A DNA stretch of 36,665 bases from JANPCX01 sp046049865. Its GTDB lineage: Bacteria > Pseudomonadota > Gammaproteobacteria > Burkholderiales > Burkholderiaceae_C. Under the pieces are notes generated by a model. The model was not told where the DNA came from and searched no databases. It worked only from the letters and a program-made list of their open reading frames with translations. Numbering within the stretch: the stretch's first letter is position 1; each line of letters opens with the position of its first letter. Shown piece after piece: positions 1 to 8,205 of the stretch. The stretch spans positions 1 through 36,665 of the forward strand of contig JBJOQO010000025.1 of the NCBI GenBank assembly GCA_046049865.1, read 5' to 3'. Made by a program: the position numbers and the translations under genes.

Positions 1-1
1 C

Positions 2-148
2 ATTCAACTGGAGATCAACAAGCGGCTGTACATGGACGAAGTCACACTGGAGCGCAGCGCCGGTTTTGTTCCAGTGCAAAACACCTTGCGGGAGTTGACT
101 CAGGCGCTGCTGCACATTGACCCTCGATCTGCTTCTTACGAGGATTGA
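2..148 (+). CDS. N-formylglutamate amidohydrolase-like protein, C-terminal end only
   Basis: Only the last 48 codons are inside the window; the reading frame is open from base 2 to the TGA at 146-148. The peptide contains IQLEINKRLYMDE, which resembles the C-terminal region of the N-formylglutamate amidohydrolase (HutG-like/FGase) family, where an acidic-aromatic-MDE motif follows the last catalytic segment. These enzymes release formate and glutamate from N-formylglutamate in histidine degradation or related amide hydrolysis. With so little sequence the assignment rests on one short motif, so the substrate is uncertain. The following acetyltransferase gene begins about 43 bp downstream on the same strand and may be cotranscribed. 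Confidence 0.5.
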   Translation: MQLEINKRLYMDEVTLERSAGFVPVQNTLRELTQALLHIDPRSASYED

Positions 149-191
149 CTCTGGTGCATGGACTGAGGCCACGGTCTGGCAAACTGGCGAC

Positions 192-737
192 ATGACACAT
201 TCCGCCCCCATCGCCACGTCCCCACAGCAACCCCAAGCGGAGTTCACGATACGAGCTTTCAGTGCATCCGATTGGCCTGGCGTGTGGGCCGTGCTGGAGC
301 CGATTGTTCGAGGTGGCGACGCCTATGTATTTGCGCGCGACATTTCCGAGCGCGAGATGCACAGCATCTGGATCGAGCTGCCCGCAGCCACCTATGTCGC
401 GTGTGATGCCAGTGGTGACATTTTCGGCAGCTACTTCATCAAACCCAACCAGCCGGGCTTGGGCTCCCACGTGAGCAACTGCGGTTACGCCACTGCCGCC
501 CAAGCCCAAGGGCGTGGCGTGGCCTCCGCCATGTGCGAACACTCGCAGCGCCAAGCCCTGACCATGGGCTTCAAAGCCATGCAGTTCAACTTTGTGGTGA
601 CCAGCAATGAAGGGGCGGTGCGCTTGTGGAAGAAGCACGGCTTCAACGTGGTGGGCACCGTGCCTCAAGCTTTTCAGCACCACAGTTTGGGTTTGGTGGA
701 TGTGCTCGTGATGCACAAGAAGTTGCACCGACTGTAG
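192..737 (+). CDS. GNAT-family N-acetyltransferase
   Basis: A 181-residue protein with a GNAT fold. The acetyl-CoA pyrophosphate-binding signature is visible as QGRGVASAM in the middle of the protein, followed by the typical SNEGAVRLWKKHGF segment (motif B) in which a conserved Asn and the LW..HGF stretch close the domain. The frame is open upstream to 117, but a start there would overlap the previous gene; the ATG at 192 gives a normal N-terminus just before the first beta strand (FTIRAF). GNAT enzymes transfer the acetyl group of acetyl-CoA to an amine of a small molecule or protein; the acceptor cannot be read from the sequence. It is probably cytoplasmic, as no signal peptide is seen. Confidence 0.85.
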   Translation: MTHSAPIATSPQQPQAEFTIRAFSASDWPGVWAVLEPIVRGGDAYVFARDISEREMHSIWIELPAATYVACDASGDIFGSYFIKPNQPGLGSHVSNCGYATAAQAQGRGVASAMCEHSQRQALTMGFKAMQFNFVVTSNEGAVRLWKKHGFNVVGTVPQAFQHHSLGLVDVLVMHKKLHRL

Positions 738-793
738 CCGCCCGTGCAGCCGCGCGTTGAACTGGATACCAACGCCAGGCTTACCATGGCCCC

Positions 794-2041
794 ATGAACC
801 TCACGACCGAACTCGCGTGGTGGCCGCTTGCCGTGGCGTTGGGCATTGGTTTGCTCATCGGTATTGAACGAGAACGGCGCAAAGGTGAAGGGCCGACGCG
901 TGCCGCCGCAGGGGTGCGTACCTTTGCATTGGTCGCACTGCTGGGCGCATTGACCTCGACTTTTCATGTCGGGCTGCTGGTCGCAGCGTTTGTCAGTGTG
1001 GCGGGTTATGTGGCACTGGCGTATTGGCGCAGCGCGCGCAAGGACCCGGGCCTGACCACCGAAGTCGCTCTGCTCATCACCCTGTTGCTGGGGGCGTGGG
1101 CTATGCGCGACCCCACCATGGCGGCGGCTGTGGGCGTCACGGTGGCGGTGTTGTTGGCCGCCCGCCAACGACTGCACCACTGGGTGCGGGGTGTGCTCAC
1201 AGAACAAGAGCTGCACCATCTACTGCTGCTGGCGGCTGTGAGTTTGGTGGTGTGGCCCTTGATGCCCGATCGCGCCATGGGCCCGTGGGACGCCTGGTTA
1301 CCACGGACGCTGTGGGGTGTGGTGGTGCTCATTCTGGCCATCGCCGGCCTGGGGCATGTCGCCATGCGTTTGCTTGGGCTTCGGTGGGGTTTGCCGGTGG
1401 CCGGTTTGATGGGCGGCTTTGTTTCAAGCACCGCCACGATTGCGGCGATGGGAGGTCGTGCGCGTCAGAACGCGGCATTCCTGCCCAGTGCGGTGGCCGC
1501 CGCCATGTTGTCCACCGTGGGCACATTTGTTCAGTTGGCGGCTGTATTGGCTTTGACGCACCTGCCCACGTTGTTGCGCCTCGCACCGCCCCTGTTGGCA
1601 GGGGGTTTGTTGGCCTTGGCGGTCGGTGCATGGGGGGTGTGGCACAACCGCCAAGATTCACCTCTCGACGCGGATCTGCCCAATGTGGGGTCGGCATTCA
1701 GTTTGACCAGCGCCTTGCTGTTGATGGGTGTGCTGATGTTGGTGTCGCTGCTGTCGGCGGCCCTGAGCCACGGGTGGGGCAGTGCAGGTTTGGCCGCCGC
1801 CGCAGCCGCAAGCGGTTTGGCCGACACCCACGCGCCCGCAGTGGCCGTTGCCCAACTGGTCGCCGCGGGCCAAGTGGCACCCGAGGACGCTGCCCTGCCG
1901 ATTTTGTTGGCGCTGACCACCAACACCTTGTCGAAGTGCGTAGCGGCCCTGTCCGCAGGCGGCCAACGTTTTGCGCTGACGCTCGTGCCCGGATTGCTGC
2001 TGATCCTCGCGGCGGCTTGGGGTGTTTGGTGGTGGTTGTGA
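794..2041 (+). CDS. MgtC/SapB and DUF4010 family inner-membrane protein
   Basis: A 415-residue, very hydrophobic protein with a dozen or so predicted membrane segments. The N-terminal part carries the MgtC/SapB hallmark (GIGLLIGIERER followed by AGVRTFALVALLGAL), and the C-terminal half matches the long DUF4010-type extension (GLMGGFVSSTATIAAMGGRAR, a conserved Gly/Ser/Thr-rich loop). MgtC relatives are linked to magnesium limitation and envelope physiology, but the long two-domain type seen here has no established activity. It ends only 7 bp before the convergent stop codon of pyrD, so the two transcripts meet tail to tail. Confidence 0.85.
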   Translation: MNLTTELAWWPLAVALGIGLLIGIERERRKGEGPTRAAAGVRTFALVALLGALTSTFHVGLLVAAFVSVAGYVALAYWRSARKDPGLTTEVALLITLLLGAWAMRDPTMAAAVGVTVAVLLAARQRLHHWVRGVLTEQELHHLLLLAAVSLVVWPLMPDRAMGPWDAWLPRTLWGVVVLILAIAGLGHVAMRLLGLRWGLPVAGLMGGFVSSTATIAAMGGRARQNAAFLPSAVAAAMLSTVGTFVQLAAVLALTHLPTLLRLAPPLLAGGLLALAVGAWGVWHNRQDSPLDADLPNVGSAFSLTSALLLMGVLMLVSLLSAALSHGWGSAGLAAAAAASGLADTHAPAVAVAQLVAAGQVAPEDAALPILLALTTNTLSKCVAALSAGGQRFALTLVPGLLLILAAAWGVWWWL

Positions 2042-2048
2042 AAAGGCA

Positions 2049-3089
2049 TTAGCCCAAGCGCTTGAGTGCCTGGCCTGCCTGCGTGATCAACCCCGGCCCC
2101 TTGTAAATGAAGCCGGTGTAAATCTGCACCAAGTCCGCCCCCGCCTTGCGTTTAGCGACGGCATCCTCGCCGCTCATCACTCCACCCACGCCAATGATGG
2201 GCACCTTGGGGCCCAGCGCTGCACGCAGTTGGGTGATGACGCGGTTGGAGGCTTGTTGCACGGGCGCACCCGACAGCCCACCCACCTCGTTGCCATGCGG
2301 CAAATGCGCGACCTGGTCACGGGCAATGGTGGTGTTGGTGGCGATCACGCCGTCCATGCCGTTGTTCTGGATGGTGCGTGCGATGACTTGCACTTGGGTC
2401 TCATCCAGGTCGGGCGCGATCTTGACGAAGATGGGCACCTGTTTGCCGTGTTGTTTGGCAAGTTCACTGCGCCTTGTTTGAACGGCACCGAGCAAAGCAT
2501 CCAGCGCCGCATCACTTTGCAGCTCGCGCAGGTTTTTGGTGTTGGGGCTGCTGATGTTGACCGTCACATAGTCGGCGTGCGGATAGACGCCGTCCAGGCA
2601 GGTGAGGTAGTCGTCCGCTGCACGTTCAATGGGGGTGGTGGCGTTCTTGCCGATGTTCAGCCCCAGAATGCCGCCTTTTTGGCGAAACTTGGCTTGTTTG
2701 ACGTTGTGCAAAAAGCTGTCCAACCCCTCGTTGTTGAAGCCCAGCCGGTTGATCAGGGCGTTGGCTTCGGGCAGGCGAAACATGCGCGGTTTGGGGTTGC
2801 CGCTTTGGGCTTTGGGCGTGACGGTGCCGACTTCTATAAAACCAAAACCCATGGCGCCCAAACCGTCGATGCAGCGGCCATTTTTATCCAGGCCTGCCGC
2901 CAAACCGATGCGGTTGGGGAATTTCAAACCAGCCACCGTCACCGGATCCTGAACGCGGGATTGAGCCACCGCGCAAATCAATGGCGTGTGTTGAATGCGG
3001 GCCAGGGCACCCAGTGTGAGGTCGTGCGCGGCCTCCGGGTCCAGGCCAAATAGGAAGGGGCGTGTGAGGGCGTAGGGAATCAAAGGCAT
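2049..3089 (-). CDS. pyrD: Dihydroorotate dehydrogenase (quinone), class 2
   Basis: A 346-residue class 2 (membrane-associated, quinone-reducing) dihydroorotate dehydrogenase, the fourth step of pyrimidine biosynthesis. It has the N-terminal amphipathic segment typical of class 2 (YALTRPFLFGLDPEAAHDL), the FMN-binding loop AAGLDKNG, the substrate/catalytic region NISSPNTKNLRELQ with the class 2 catalytic Ser, the Lys strand FVKIAPDL, and the phosphate-binding GVGGVMSGEDA with IYTGFIYKGP near the end. The frame extends upstream to 3161, but that region would overlap rpiA; the ATG at 3089 matches the usual N-terminus. It is divergent from rpiA, leaving about 70 bp for both promoters. Confidence 0.97.
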   Translation of the reverse strand: MPLIPYALTRPFLFGLDPEAAHDLTLGALARIQHTPLICAVAQSRVQDPVTVAGLKFPNRIGLAAGLDKNGRCIDGLGAMGFGFIEVGTVTPKAQSGNPKPRMFRLPEANALINRLGFNNEGLDSFLHNVKQAKFRQKGGILGLNIGKNATTPIERAADDYLTCLDGVYPHADYVTVNISSPNTKNLRELQSDAALDALLGAVQTRRSELAKQHGKQVPIFVKIAPDLDETQVQVIARTIQNNGMDGVIATNTTIARDQVAHLPHGNEVGGLSGAPVQQASNRVITQLRAALGPKVPIIGVGGVMSGEDAVAKRKAGADLVQIYTGFIYKGPGLITQAGQALKRLG

Positions 3090-3159
3090 GGTGTGCGCAG
3101 TTCGGAGCGAGCGTCTTGGATAATGCGCTGATTGTCTCAAACACCATTGCCAGCACTTC

Positions 3160-3819
3160 ATGAACCAAGATCAACTCAAAGCCCTGGTGGGCCAAGCCGC
3201 TTTGGCGTATGTCGTCCCGGGATCCATCGTCGGTGTGGGCACAGGTTCCACCGTCAACTGTTTCATTGATGCGCTGGCCTCAATGAAGGACCAAATTCGA
3301 GGCGCGGTGTCCAGCAGCGAAAAAAGTTCAGAGCGGCTGCGCTCACACGGCATCACGGTGCTGGACAGCAATACCGTGGAGCGTATTCCGGTTTACATCG
3401 ACGGCGCTGATGAAATCGACGCACGGGGCCACATGATCAAAGGCGGTGGCGCAGCACTCACGCGTGAAAAAATTGTGGCTGATTTGGCGCAGCAGTTTGT
3501 ATGCATCGCCGATGCGTCCAAGTTGGTGGATGTATTGGGTGCCTTTCCCTTGCCGGTGGAAGTGATCCCGATGGCGGCGGCACAGATTGCGCGGCGTTTC
3601 TCCGCACTGGGTGGACAAGCCACCTTGCGGGCCGGGGTGGTCACCGACAACGGCTGCCAAATTTTGGACGTGCGCGGTTTGCGCATCAGTGACCCGCTGG
3701 CGATGGAGACAGAAGTGAATCAGTGGCCGGGTGTGGTGAGCGTGGGTATTTTTGCCCGGCATCGCGCTGCCATTTGTTTGCTGGGCGGCGCCGACGGTGT
3801 GAAGACGCTGCGCTTTTAG
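3160..3819 (+). CDS. rpiA: Ribose-5-phosphate isomerase A
   Basis: A 219-residue RpiA that interconverts ribose-5-phosphate and ribulose-5-phosphate in the pentose phosphate pathway and supplies ribose for nucleotide synthesis. Family motifs appear in order: GVGTGSTVNCFIDAL (phosphate loop), SSEKSSERLRSHG, YIDGADEID, KGGGAALTREKI (containing the catalytic Glu region), and the C-terminal GVVSVGIFARHRA followed by the closing beta strand. Length is the normal 215-230. It is transcribed away from pyrD; the two share a short divergent region, which pairs two nucleotide-precursor genes. Confidence 0.97.
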   Translation: MNQDQLKALVGQAALAYVVPGSIVGVGTGSTVNCFIDALASMKDQIRGAVSSSEKSSERLRSHGITVLDSNTVERIPVYIDGADEIDARGHMIKGGGAALTREKIVADLAQQFVCIADASKLVDVLGAFPLPVEVIPMAAAQIARRFSALGGQATLRAGVVTDNGCQILDVRGLRISDPLAMETEVNQWPGVVSVGIFARHRAAICLLGGADGVKTLRF

Positions 3820-3929
3820 CGACTATTTCTGCAAGCCGAGGTCAAGATTGCGCCTGAAAAGCGCGTAACCTCGCAGTTGTTGTCGGGCTCTGAGTTCCGA
3901 TTCTCTTTTTTGCCGCTGAAGGATGGTGC

Positions 3930-4136
3930 ATGGCCAAGCCGAATTACTCTTTTGAAAAACGTCAACGTGAGTTGGCCAAGAAGAAAAAGAAAGAGGAAAA
4001 ACTCAAGGACAAAGCGGCTCGCAAGCCGGGGCAAGACCCAGAAGCGGATGCAGCCGATGCGGCAGAAGCGGCGGCCGAGGCCCTGGAAGCTGGCGAGGGT
4101 GCGCCGGATGCGCCTGCAGCAGGCTCAAACCCTTGA
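3930..4136 (+). CDS. Small lysine/alanine-rich conserved hypothetical protein
   Basis: A 68-residue protein starting MAKPNYSFEKRQRELAKKKK. The first half is a highly basic, probably helical stretch (KKKKKEEKLKDKAARK); the second half is Ala/Glu/Asp-rich and acidic (ADAADAAEAAAEALEAGEG), so the chain is strongly charge-segregated and probably extended or coiled. A purine-rich GAAGGA precedes the ATG at a suitable distance, supporting translation. Similar tiny proteins are common in Burkholderiales, but I know of no function. It stands alone between rpiA and the convergent mnmC-like gene. Confidence 0.7.
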   Translation: MAKPNYSFEKRQRELAKKKKKEEKLKDKAARKPGQDPEADAADAAEAAAEALEAGEGAPDAPAAGSNP

Positions 4137-4346
4137 GGCTGTTTCACAGAGGGCGAGTCGATTGGCGAGTCCGAAAATCCAGCGAGCGTGTTTCGTCGCA
4201 GCGTCCACGCCAGGCCGCACTGAGTTATCCCACGACGCTTGATTCACGGCCATCTGCTGGCCAACCCATCGTTCGGTTTTCAGCGAAGCACCTGGACCGC
4301 GCGCTGCTGAATGCGCCAACGAACTCGCCGAAGAACGCGATGACCG

Positions 4347-6311
4347 CTAAGCCATCCGACGCGCCGCGCGGGCCAAAAAGCGGCCCGGGTCGATCGCATC
4401 GAGCAAGCTGGACTCCAGCGGCATAACCGCTCCACTGATACCGCAAGCCACCACTTCTGCCAGCAGTGGTGCCCAGGTGATGCCCCGTGATCCCAAGGCC
4501 ATGCAGACATGCAGGCCGTGAAGGCGGGGCACGAGTCGTGGTTGATCGGTGGTGCTGGCATTGGGGTCAGGAACCTGGCCAGCAATCGGTAGGCGATCTT
4601 CGGTCATGCAGCGCCAGGCGGTGCGGCCCTGCCATTGGTCCGATGTTTTGATCGTTTCAGGCCAGGTTTGCCCCAGCAGTTTTTCCAGTTGCGCCACGTT
4701 GGATTGGTGATCGGACACCCGCACGGTGGCATCCATGTCGCCCAGGTGACTGGTCGCACCGAAGAGCAAACCATGCGCCGCCAAAGGCAATACATACCCC
4801 GCTCCCGCCAAGGGCAGTTTTGGCAACACCACACCTGCTGCGTCAGCGAGGGCCGCAGGCAGCTGGCTGATTTGCCCCCGCACCGCCTCCACCGTCCAAT
4901 CAAGTTCTCCGAGCCAAGGGCGGAGCAAGGGCAGCGCGTGTTGTGCATTGGCCAATACCAACACCGGCGCGTGCGTGATGGTGTTGCCGTCGGGGTCGAG
5001 CACCTGCCAGCGTCCCGCTTCCTGTGAAATGGCGCTGACCTGGGTGTTGCCGACAAAATCGGCCCGCGATTCACGGAGCCAGTGTTGGCACAGCAATCTC
5101 GGTTGTACCCATCCGCCTTGCGGATAAAACCACGCCGGATGGCGTTCGGGCAGGCCGCTCAGGTGTGCCACTTGATTTTCATCAAGCGCTTGAACGTAGT
5201 CGCTGCTCAAACCCAAACGGTTCAAGGTGTGGCGCATCTCAGCGACTTTCTCGCCATCAGTTTGCAGCCGCAGCAGACCGTTCACCTCGCCCACAACGCG
5301 GGTCGGGTCTCGTCCCGCATGGTCTGACAAGGCCTCACGCATCCAGGGTGCGCCATACAGCGCTGCTGCGCGGCCAAAACGGGCATGGTGGCCGTCGTGA
5401 CCATGTACCACGCCATGAAACAGCCCGGCCGCATTACCCGAGGTTTCTTCTGCGGGGCTGCTGCGCCGGTCCATCACCGTGCAGCGCCAACCGTGGCGTG
5501 CCAATGCCAGTGCGGTGGCGCAGCCGGCCAATCCTGCGCCGACGATGAGGGCGTGGCGCTCACTGACGTTGTCCCGGCTGTTGCGGTGCGCGGTCGCACG
5601 TCCTGGAGGCACGCGCGGCGTAAAAGGCGGCTGGTAACGGGCCGTGGTGCAGCCGGGCTGATCAAACGCCGTTGACTCCACCACAAAACCAGCGGTTTTG
5701 AGCGTGCTGTGCAAGGACACGAGGTCATCGGACGGTTGCCGGGCCCATAAACGTGCCCCCGTTGCCGCCAAACGACCCAAAGACTTGCAAGCGCGGACAT
5801 CGAAACTGGGGTCGATGACGAAGGCATCCACAGTCGCCACCAACTCACGCAGCCACAGCCTGGGTGCCCCCAGCGCCAACAGCAGCCGGACACGTCCTTG
5901 CTCAAACGACAGCAGGTGCAGTTTCGGGGTGAGCGCAGGCCACTGCGCTTGAAGTGACTCAGCCAGAGGTACCCATTGCGAACGCGGCAACAGGCCGTGT
6001 AGACGCGCGAGATCGTCGTGGCTCAGCGGCCGCGCTTCCAGTGCTATGAAGTCCAGCGCCGCTTTGGGTTCAGCCTGTTCGCGCCACGCGGCCCAGGCTG
6101 CTAAAAACCGTTGGCCCAAGGCAAAACGGGTGTCTAGCACCGTGAACCGGGCGTCGGTGTTTTGGGGCCATTCAAGCCCAGCCAAAAAACCAGTTGAACG
6201 GCTCAAGAAGTGTGCGTGACGCGGGTCACCATCTTCACCATGCGCAGGCGAGCAGAGCTGGCCTTGCGCATTCAAGGACAGGGCTGCGAGTTCAATGGCG
6301 TGAGTGTTCAA
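4347..6311 (-). CDS. mnmC: MnmC-like tRNA modification protein with degenerate methyltransferase half
   Basis: A 654-residue protein with the two-domain layout of MnmC, which acts on the wobble uridine (mnm5s2U34) of some tRNAs. The C-terminal FAD oxidase domain is intact: dinucleotide fold VGAGLAGCATALALARHG at about 257-274, a typical FAD-oxidoreductase core, and GRTAWRCMTEDRLPIAGQVP with GSRGITWAPLLAE near the end. The N-terminal region (about 1-235) aligns in overall pattern with the SAM methyltransferase MnmD, but its motifs have decayed: the SAM loop expected as G-F-G-x-G-x-N-F reads DTRFALGQRF at 60-69, and the catalytic D-G-F-x-P loop reads VIDPSFDVRA around 165-174. It probably keeps the oxidase step and has lost methylation. 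It is convergent with the small gene upstream, separated by 210 bp with no visible gene. Confidence 0.85.
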   Translation of the reverse strand: MNTHAIELAALSLNAQGQLCSPAHGEDGDPRHAHFLSRSTGFLAGLEWPQNTDARFTVLDTRFALGQRFLAAWAAWREQAEPKAALDFIALEARPLSHDDLARLHGLLPRSQWVPLAESLQAQWPALTPKLHLLSFEQGRVRLLLALGAPRLWLRELVATVDAFVIDPSFDVRACKSLGRLAATGARLWARQPSDDLVSLHSTLKTAGFVVESTAFDQPGCTTARYQPPFTPRVPPGRATAHRNSRDNVSERHALIVGAGLAGCATALALARHGWRCTVMDRRSSPAEETSGNAAGLFHGVVHGHDGHHARFGRAAALYGAPWMREALSDHAGRDPTRVVGEVNGLLRLQTDGEKVAEMRHTLNRLGLSSDYVQALDENQVAHLSGLPERHPAWFYPQGGWVQPRLLCQHWLRESRADFVGNTQVSAISQEAGRWQVLDPDGNTITHAPVLVLANAQHALPLLRPWLGELDWTVEAVRGQISQLPAALADAAGVVLPKLPLAGAGYVLPLAAHGLLFGATSHLGDMDATVRVSDHQSNVAQLEKLLGQTWPETIKTSDQWQGRTAWRCMTEDRLPIAGQVPDPNASTTDQPRLVPRLHGLHVCMALGSRGITWAPLLAEVVACGISGAVMPLESSLLDAIDPGRFLARAARRMA

Positions 6312-6380
6312 AGTCAGGCGGGCGTAAAAAAGGGCACCGAAGTGCCCTGATTTTGGGGTGCGCTCATGCAGCGCAAAAAA

Positions 6381-6935
6381 TCACACGCGCTTGCGGTACT
6401 CGTGGGTGCGGGTGTCGATTTCGATTTTGTCGCCGGTTTCCACAAAAAGCGGCACCGAGATTTCAAAGCCGGTGGCCAATTTGGCGGGTTTCAAAACCTT
6501 GCCCGAGGTGTCGCCCTTGACGGCGGGTTCGGTGTAGGTCACTTCGCGCACCAAGCTCGTGGGCAGTTCAACGGAGATGGCCTTGCCGTCGTAAAACACC
6601 ACTTCGACGGGCATGCTGTCTTCCAGGTACTGAATGGCATCGCCCATGTTCTCGGTTTCCACCTCAAACTGGTTGTAGTCGGCGTCCATGAAGGCATACA
6701 TCGGGTCGGCGAAGTAAGAGTAGGTGCACTCTTTTTTGTCCAAAATGACCTGGTCCATTTTGTCGTCGGCCTTGAAGACGACTTCGGTGCCCGAGTTGTT
6801 CAGCAAACTCTTGAGCTTCATGCGCACGGTGGCCGAGTTACGGCCGCCGCGGCTGTATTCGGTCTTGAGCACGACCATGGGCGCTGCGTTGTACATGATG
6901 ACGTTGCCGGCGCGAATTTCTTGAGCGATCTTCAT
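6381..6935 (-). CDS. efp: Elongation factor P
   Basis: A 184-residue EF-P, the translation factor that rescues ribosomes stalled at polyproline stretches. The KOW-like N-terminal domain, central OB domain (YSYFADPMYAFMDADYNQFE) and C-terminal OB domain ending in DKIEIDTRTHEYRKR are all present at normal length. The modification loop reads SRGGRNSA and places Arg at residue 32, the residue rhamnosylated in the EarP-type subgroup, instead of the Lys used by the EpmA type. The ATG at 6935 is chosen because the N-terminus then matches the family (MKIAQEIRAGNV); an upstream start at 6965 would add ten unusual residues. The modifying enzyme EarP is encoded just upstream on the same strand, so the pair is probably an operon. 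Confidence 0.97.
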   Translation of the reverse strand: MKIAQEIRAGNVIMYNAAPMVVLKTEYSRGGRNSATVRMKLKSLLNNSGTEVVFKADDKMDQVILDKKECTYSYFADPMYAFMDADYNQFEVETENMGDAIQYLEDSMPVEVVFYDGKAISVELPTSLVREVTYTEPAVKGDTSGKVLKPAKLATGFEISVPLFVETGDKIEIDTRTHEYRKRV

Positions 6936-7068
6936 AACGAGTTCCGTGTGCAGTGCATCCGACAAAGGCCGAGTACCTTAGAGGCGCCGCCGGATGCGGT
7001 GAAAGCGCGCCCTGTGGACGAACGTGTGGGCGATCTTCTCCCCAACAGTTTGCGCAAAACCGCTGATT

Positions 7069-8172
7069 TTACCGTTGTTCTGAGCAAAAACGCATCAACT
7101 GGGTGCACAGATCGTCTTGTGCTTGCAGTTGGGTGCGCCACTTTTGGCATTGAGCCGCCCAGGCCTTGGGTTCCGGCAGTACCACGTTCGCAGTGGATTC
7201 CGCGTTGCCCAAACCGTTCCAAGCCAGGTGCAGGGAGGCCACTGCCTGGGATAAGTTGGGTTCTGAACCCGACAAAAAATGCATCAGGAATGCTGCGAGT
7301 TTGGAGGCGTGGGCGGCATCGTCTTGGGGGTAAATCTGCCACACAAAAGGACGGCCCGCCCACTGGGCGCGCACGAAGGAATCTTCACCTCGCACGAAAT
7401 TCAAGTCGCAGGCCCACAGCAAGTGGTCGTATTGCGTCTGGTCGACATGGGGCAGGGCGTGCATTTTCAGCTGCGGGTAGATCGTTGCATCCGCCAGCAG
7501 TTGTTGCGCCTTCGCCCTCAAAGCGCCCGGTGGCACGAGCAGGCGGGTGGGCTGCGCGGACAAGCTTTGCAGCAACTGCTGCAGGGCCGGGTTGTCGTAG
7601 GCGAAGAGGCTGACCCAACGTTCCCCAGTGCTGACCGGCAGCCCCTGCGCCGCCAGCCAGGCGTTGGCGTCGAATCCCTGCTGGCGCCGCAGTAGCCCGC
7701 GTTCACGCAACAGCCCGCCTGTTTGTGCGGTGAAACCAGGGTAAAAAAAATGTTTGATCAAACCCTGCCCCGGCCCGCTGAGTTGTGGCGAGGGCAAGCC
7801 GTGGCAGCGCTCCACATAGTCTTCGGCGCTGAGGTATTCCAGGTTGATCCAGCAGGGCGGTGGGTTCTGCCGCTTCATCTGCTGAATGATTTCGGTGGGC
7901 AACTCGCAGCCAAAGGCTTCAATCACGACATCGCCGGGCTCTAGTTCGGCCCCGTCGGCAGGCCAGGGCATCGCGGTTACCCCCGCCGCCCCTTGCGGTG
8001 CCATCCAGGCCAAGGCTGAAGCGTCATCCACCCACAAACGCACTTGTTCCCCGCGTGAGGCCAAGTCGGCGCTGAGCCGCCAGCAGACACCGATGTCACC
8101 AAAGTTGTCGATGACGCGGCAAAAAATATCCCAGCGTCGGGTCGCAGTGGAGTTTGAGTGAAGGGCTGACAT
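7069..8172 (-). CDS. earP: EF-P arginine-32 rhamnosyltransferase EarP
   Basis: A 367-residue glycosyltransferase (formerly DUF2331) that transfers rhamnose from dTDP-rhamnose to Arg32 of EF-P. The family signature DIFCRVIDNFGDIGVCWRL lies at the N-terminus and contains the Asp residues known to be essential; the nucleotide-sugar region near the C-terminus reads GEDSFVRAQWAGRPFVWQIYPQ and carries the conserved Glu. The preceding codon is a possible TTG start at 8178, but the ATG at 8172 is a better choice. The gene sits directly upstream of efp with a 133-bp gap. Its start is only about 33 bp from the divergent uvrC start, so the two promoters must overlap. Confidence 0.95.
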   Translation of the reverse strand: MSALHSNSTATRRWDIFCRVIDNFGDIGVCWRLSADLASRGEQVRLWVDDASALAWMAPQGAAGVTAMPWPADGAELEPGDVVIEAFGCELPTEIIQQMKRQNPPPCWINLEYLSAEDYVERCHGLPSPQLSGPGQGLIKHFFYPGFTAQTGGLLRERGLLRRQQGFDANAWLAAQGLPVSTGERWVSLFAYDNPALQQLLQSLSAQPTRLLVPPGALRAKAQQLLADATIYPQLKMHALPHVDQTQYDHLLWACDLNFVRGEDSFVRAQWAGRPFVWQIYPQDDAAHASKLAAFLMHFLSGSEPNLSQAVASLHLAWNGLGNAESTANVVLPEPKAWAAQCQKWRTQLQAQDDLCTQLMRFCSEQR

Positions 8173-8205
8173 CGCCAAATTATCGAGCGCGGCAAAATGG
8201 CGGTC

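Noticed and set aside
4137..4346. Open frame of about 97 codons across the gap before mnmC
   Set aside because: It overlaps the ends of both neighbouring genes, has no ribosome binding site and resembles no family.
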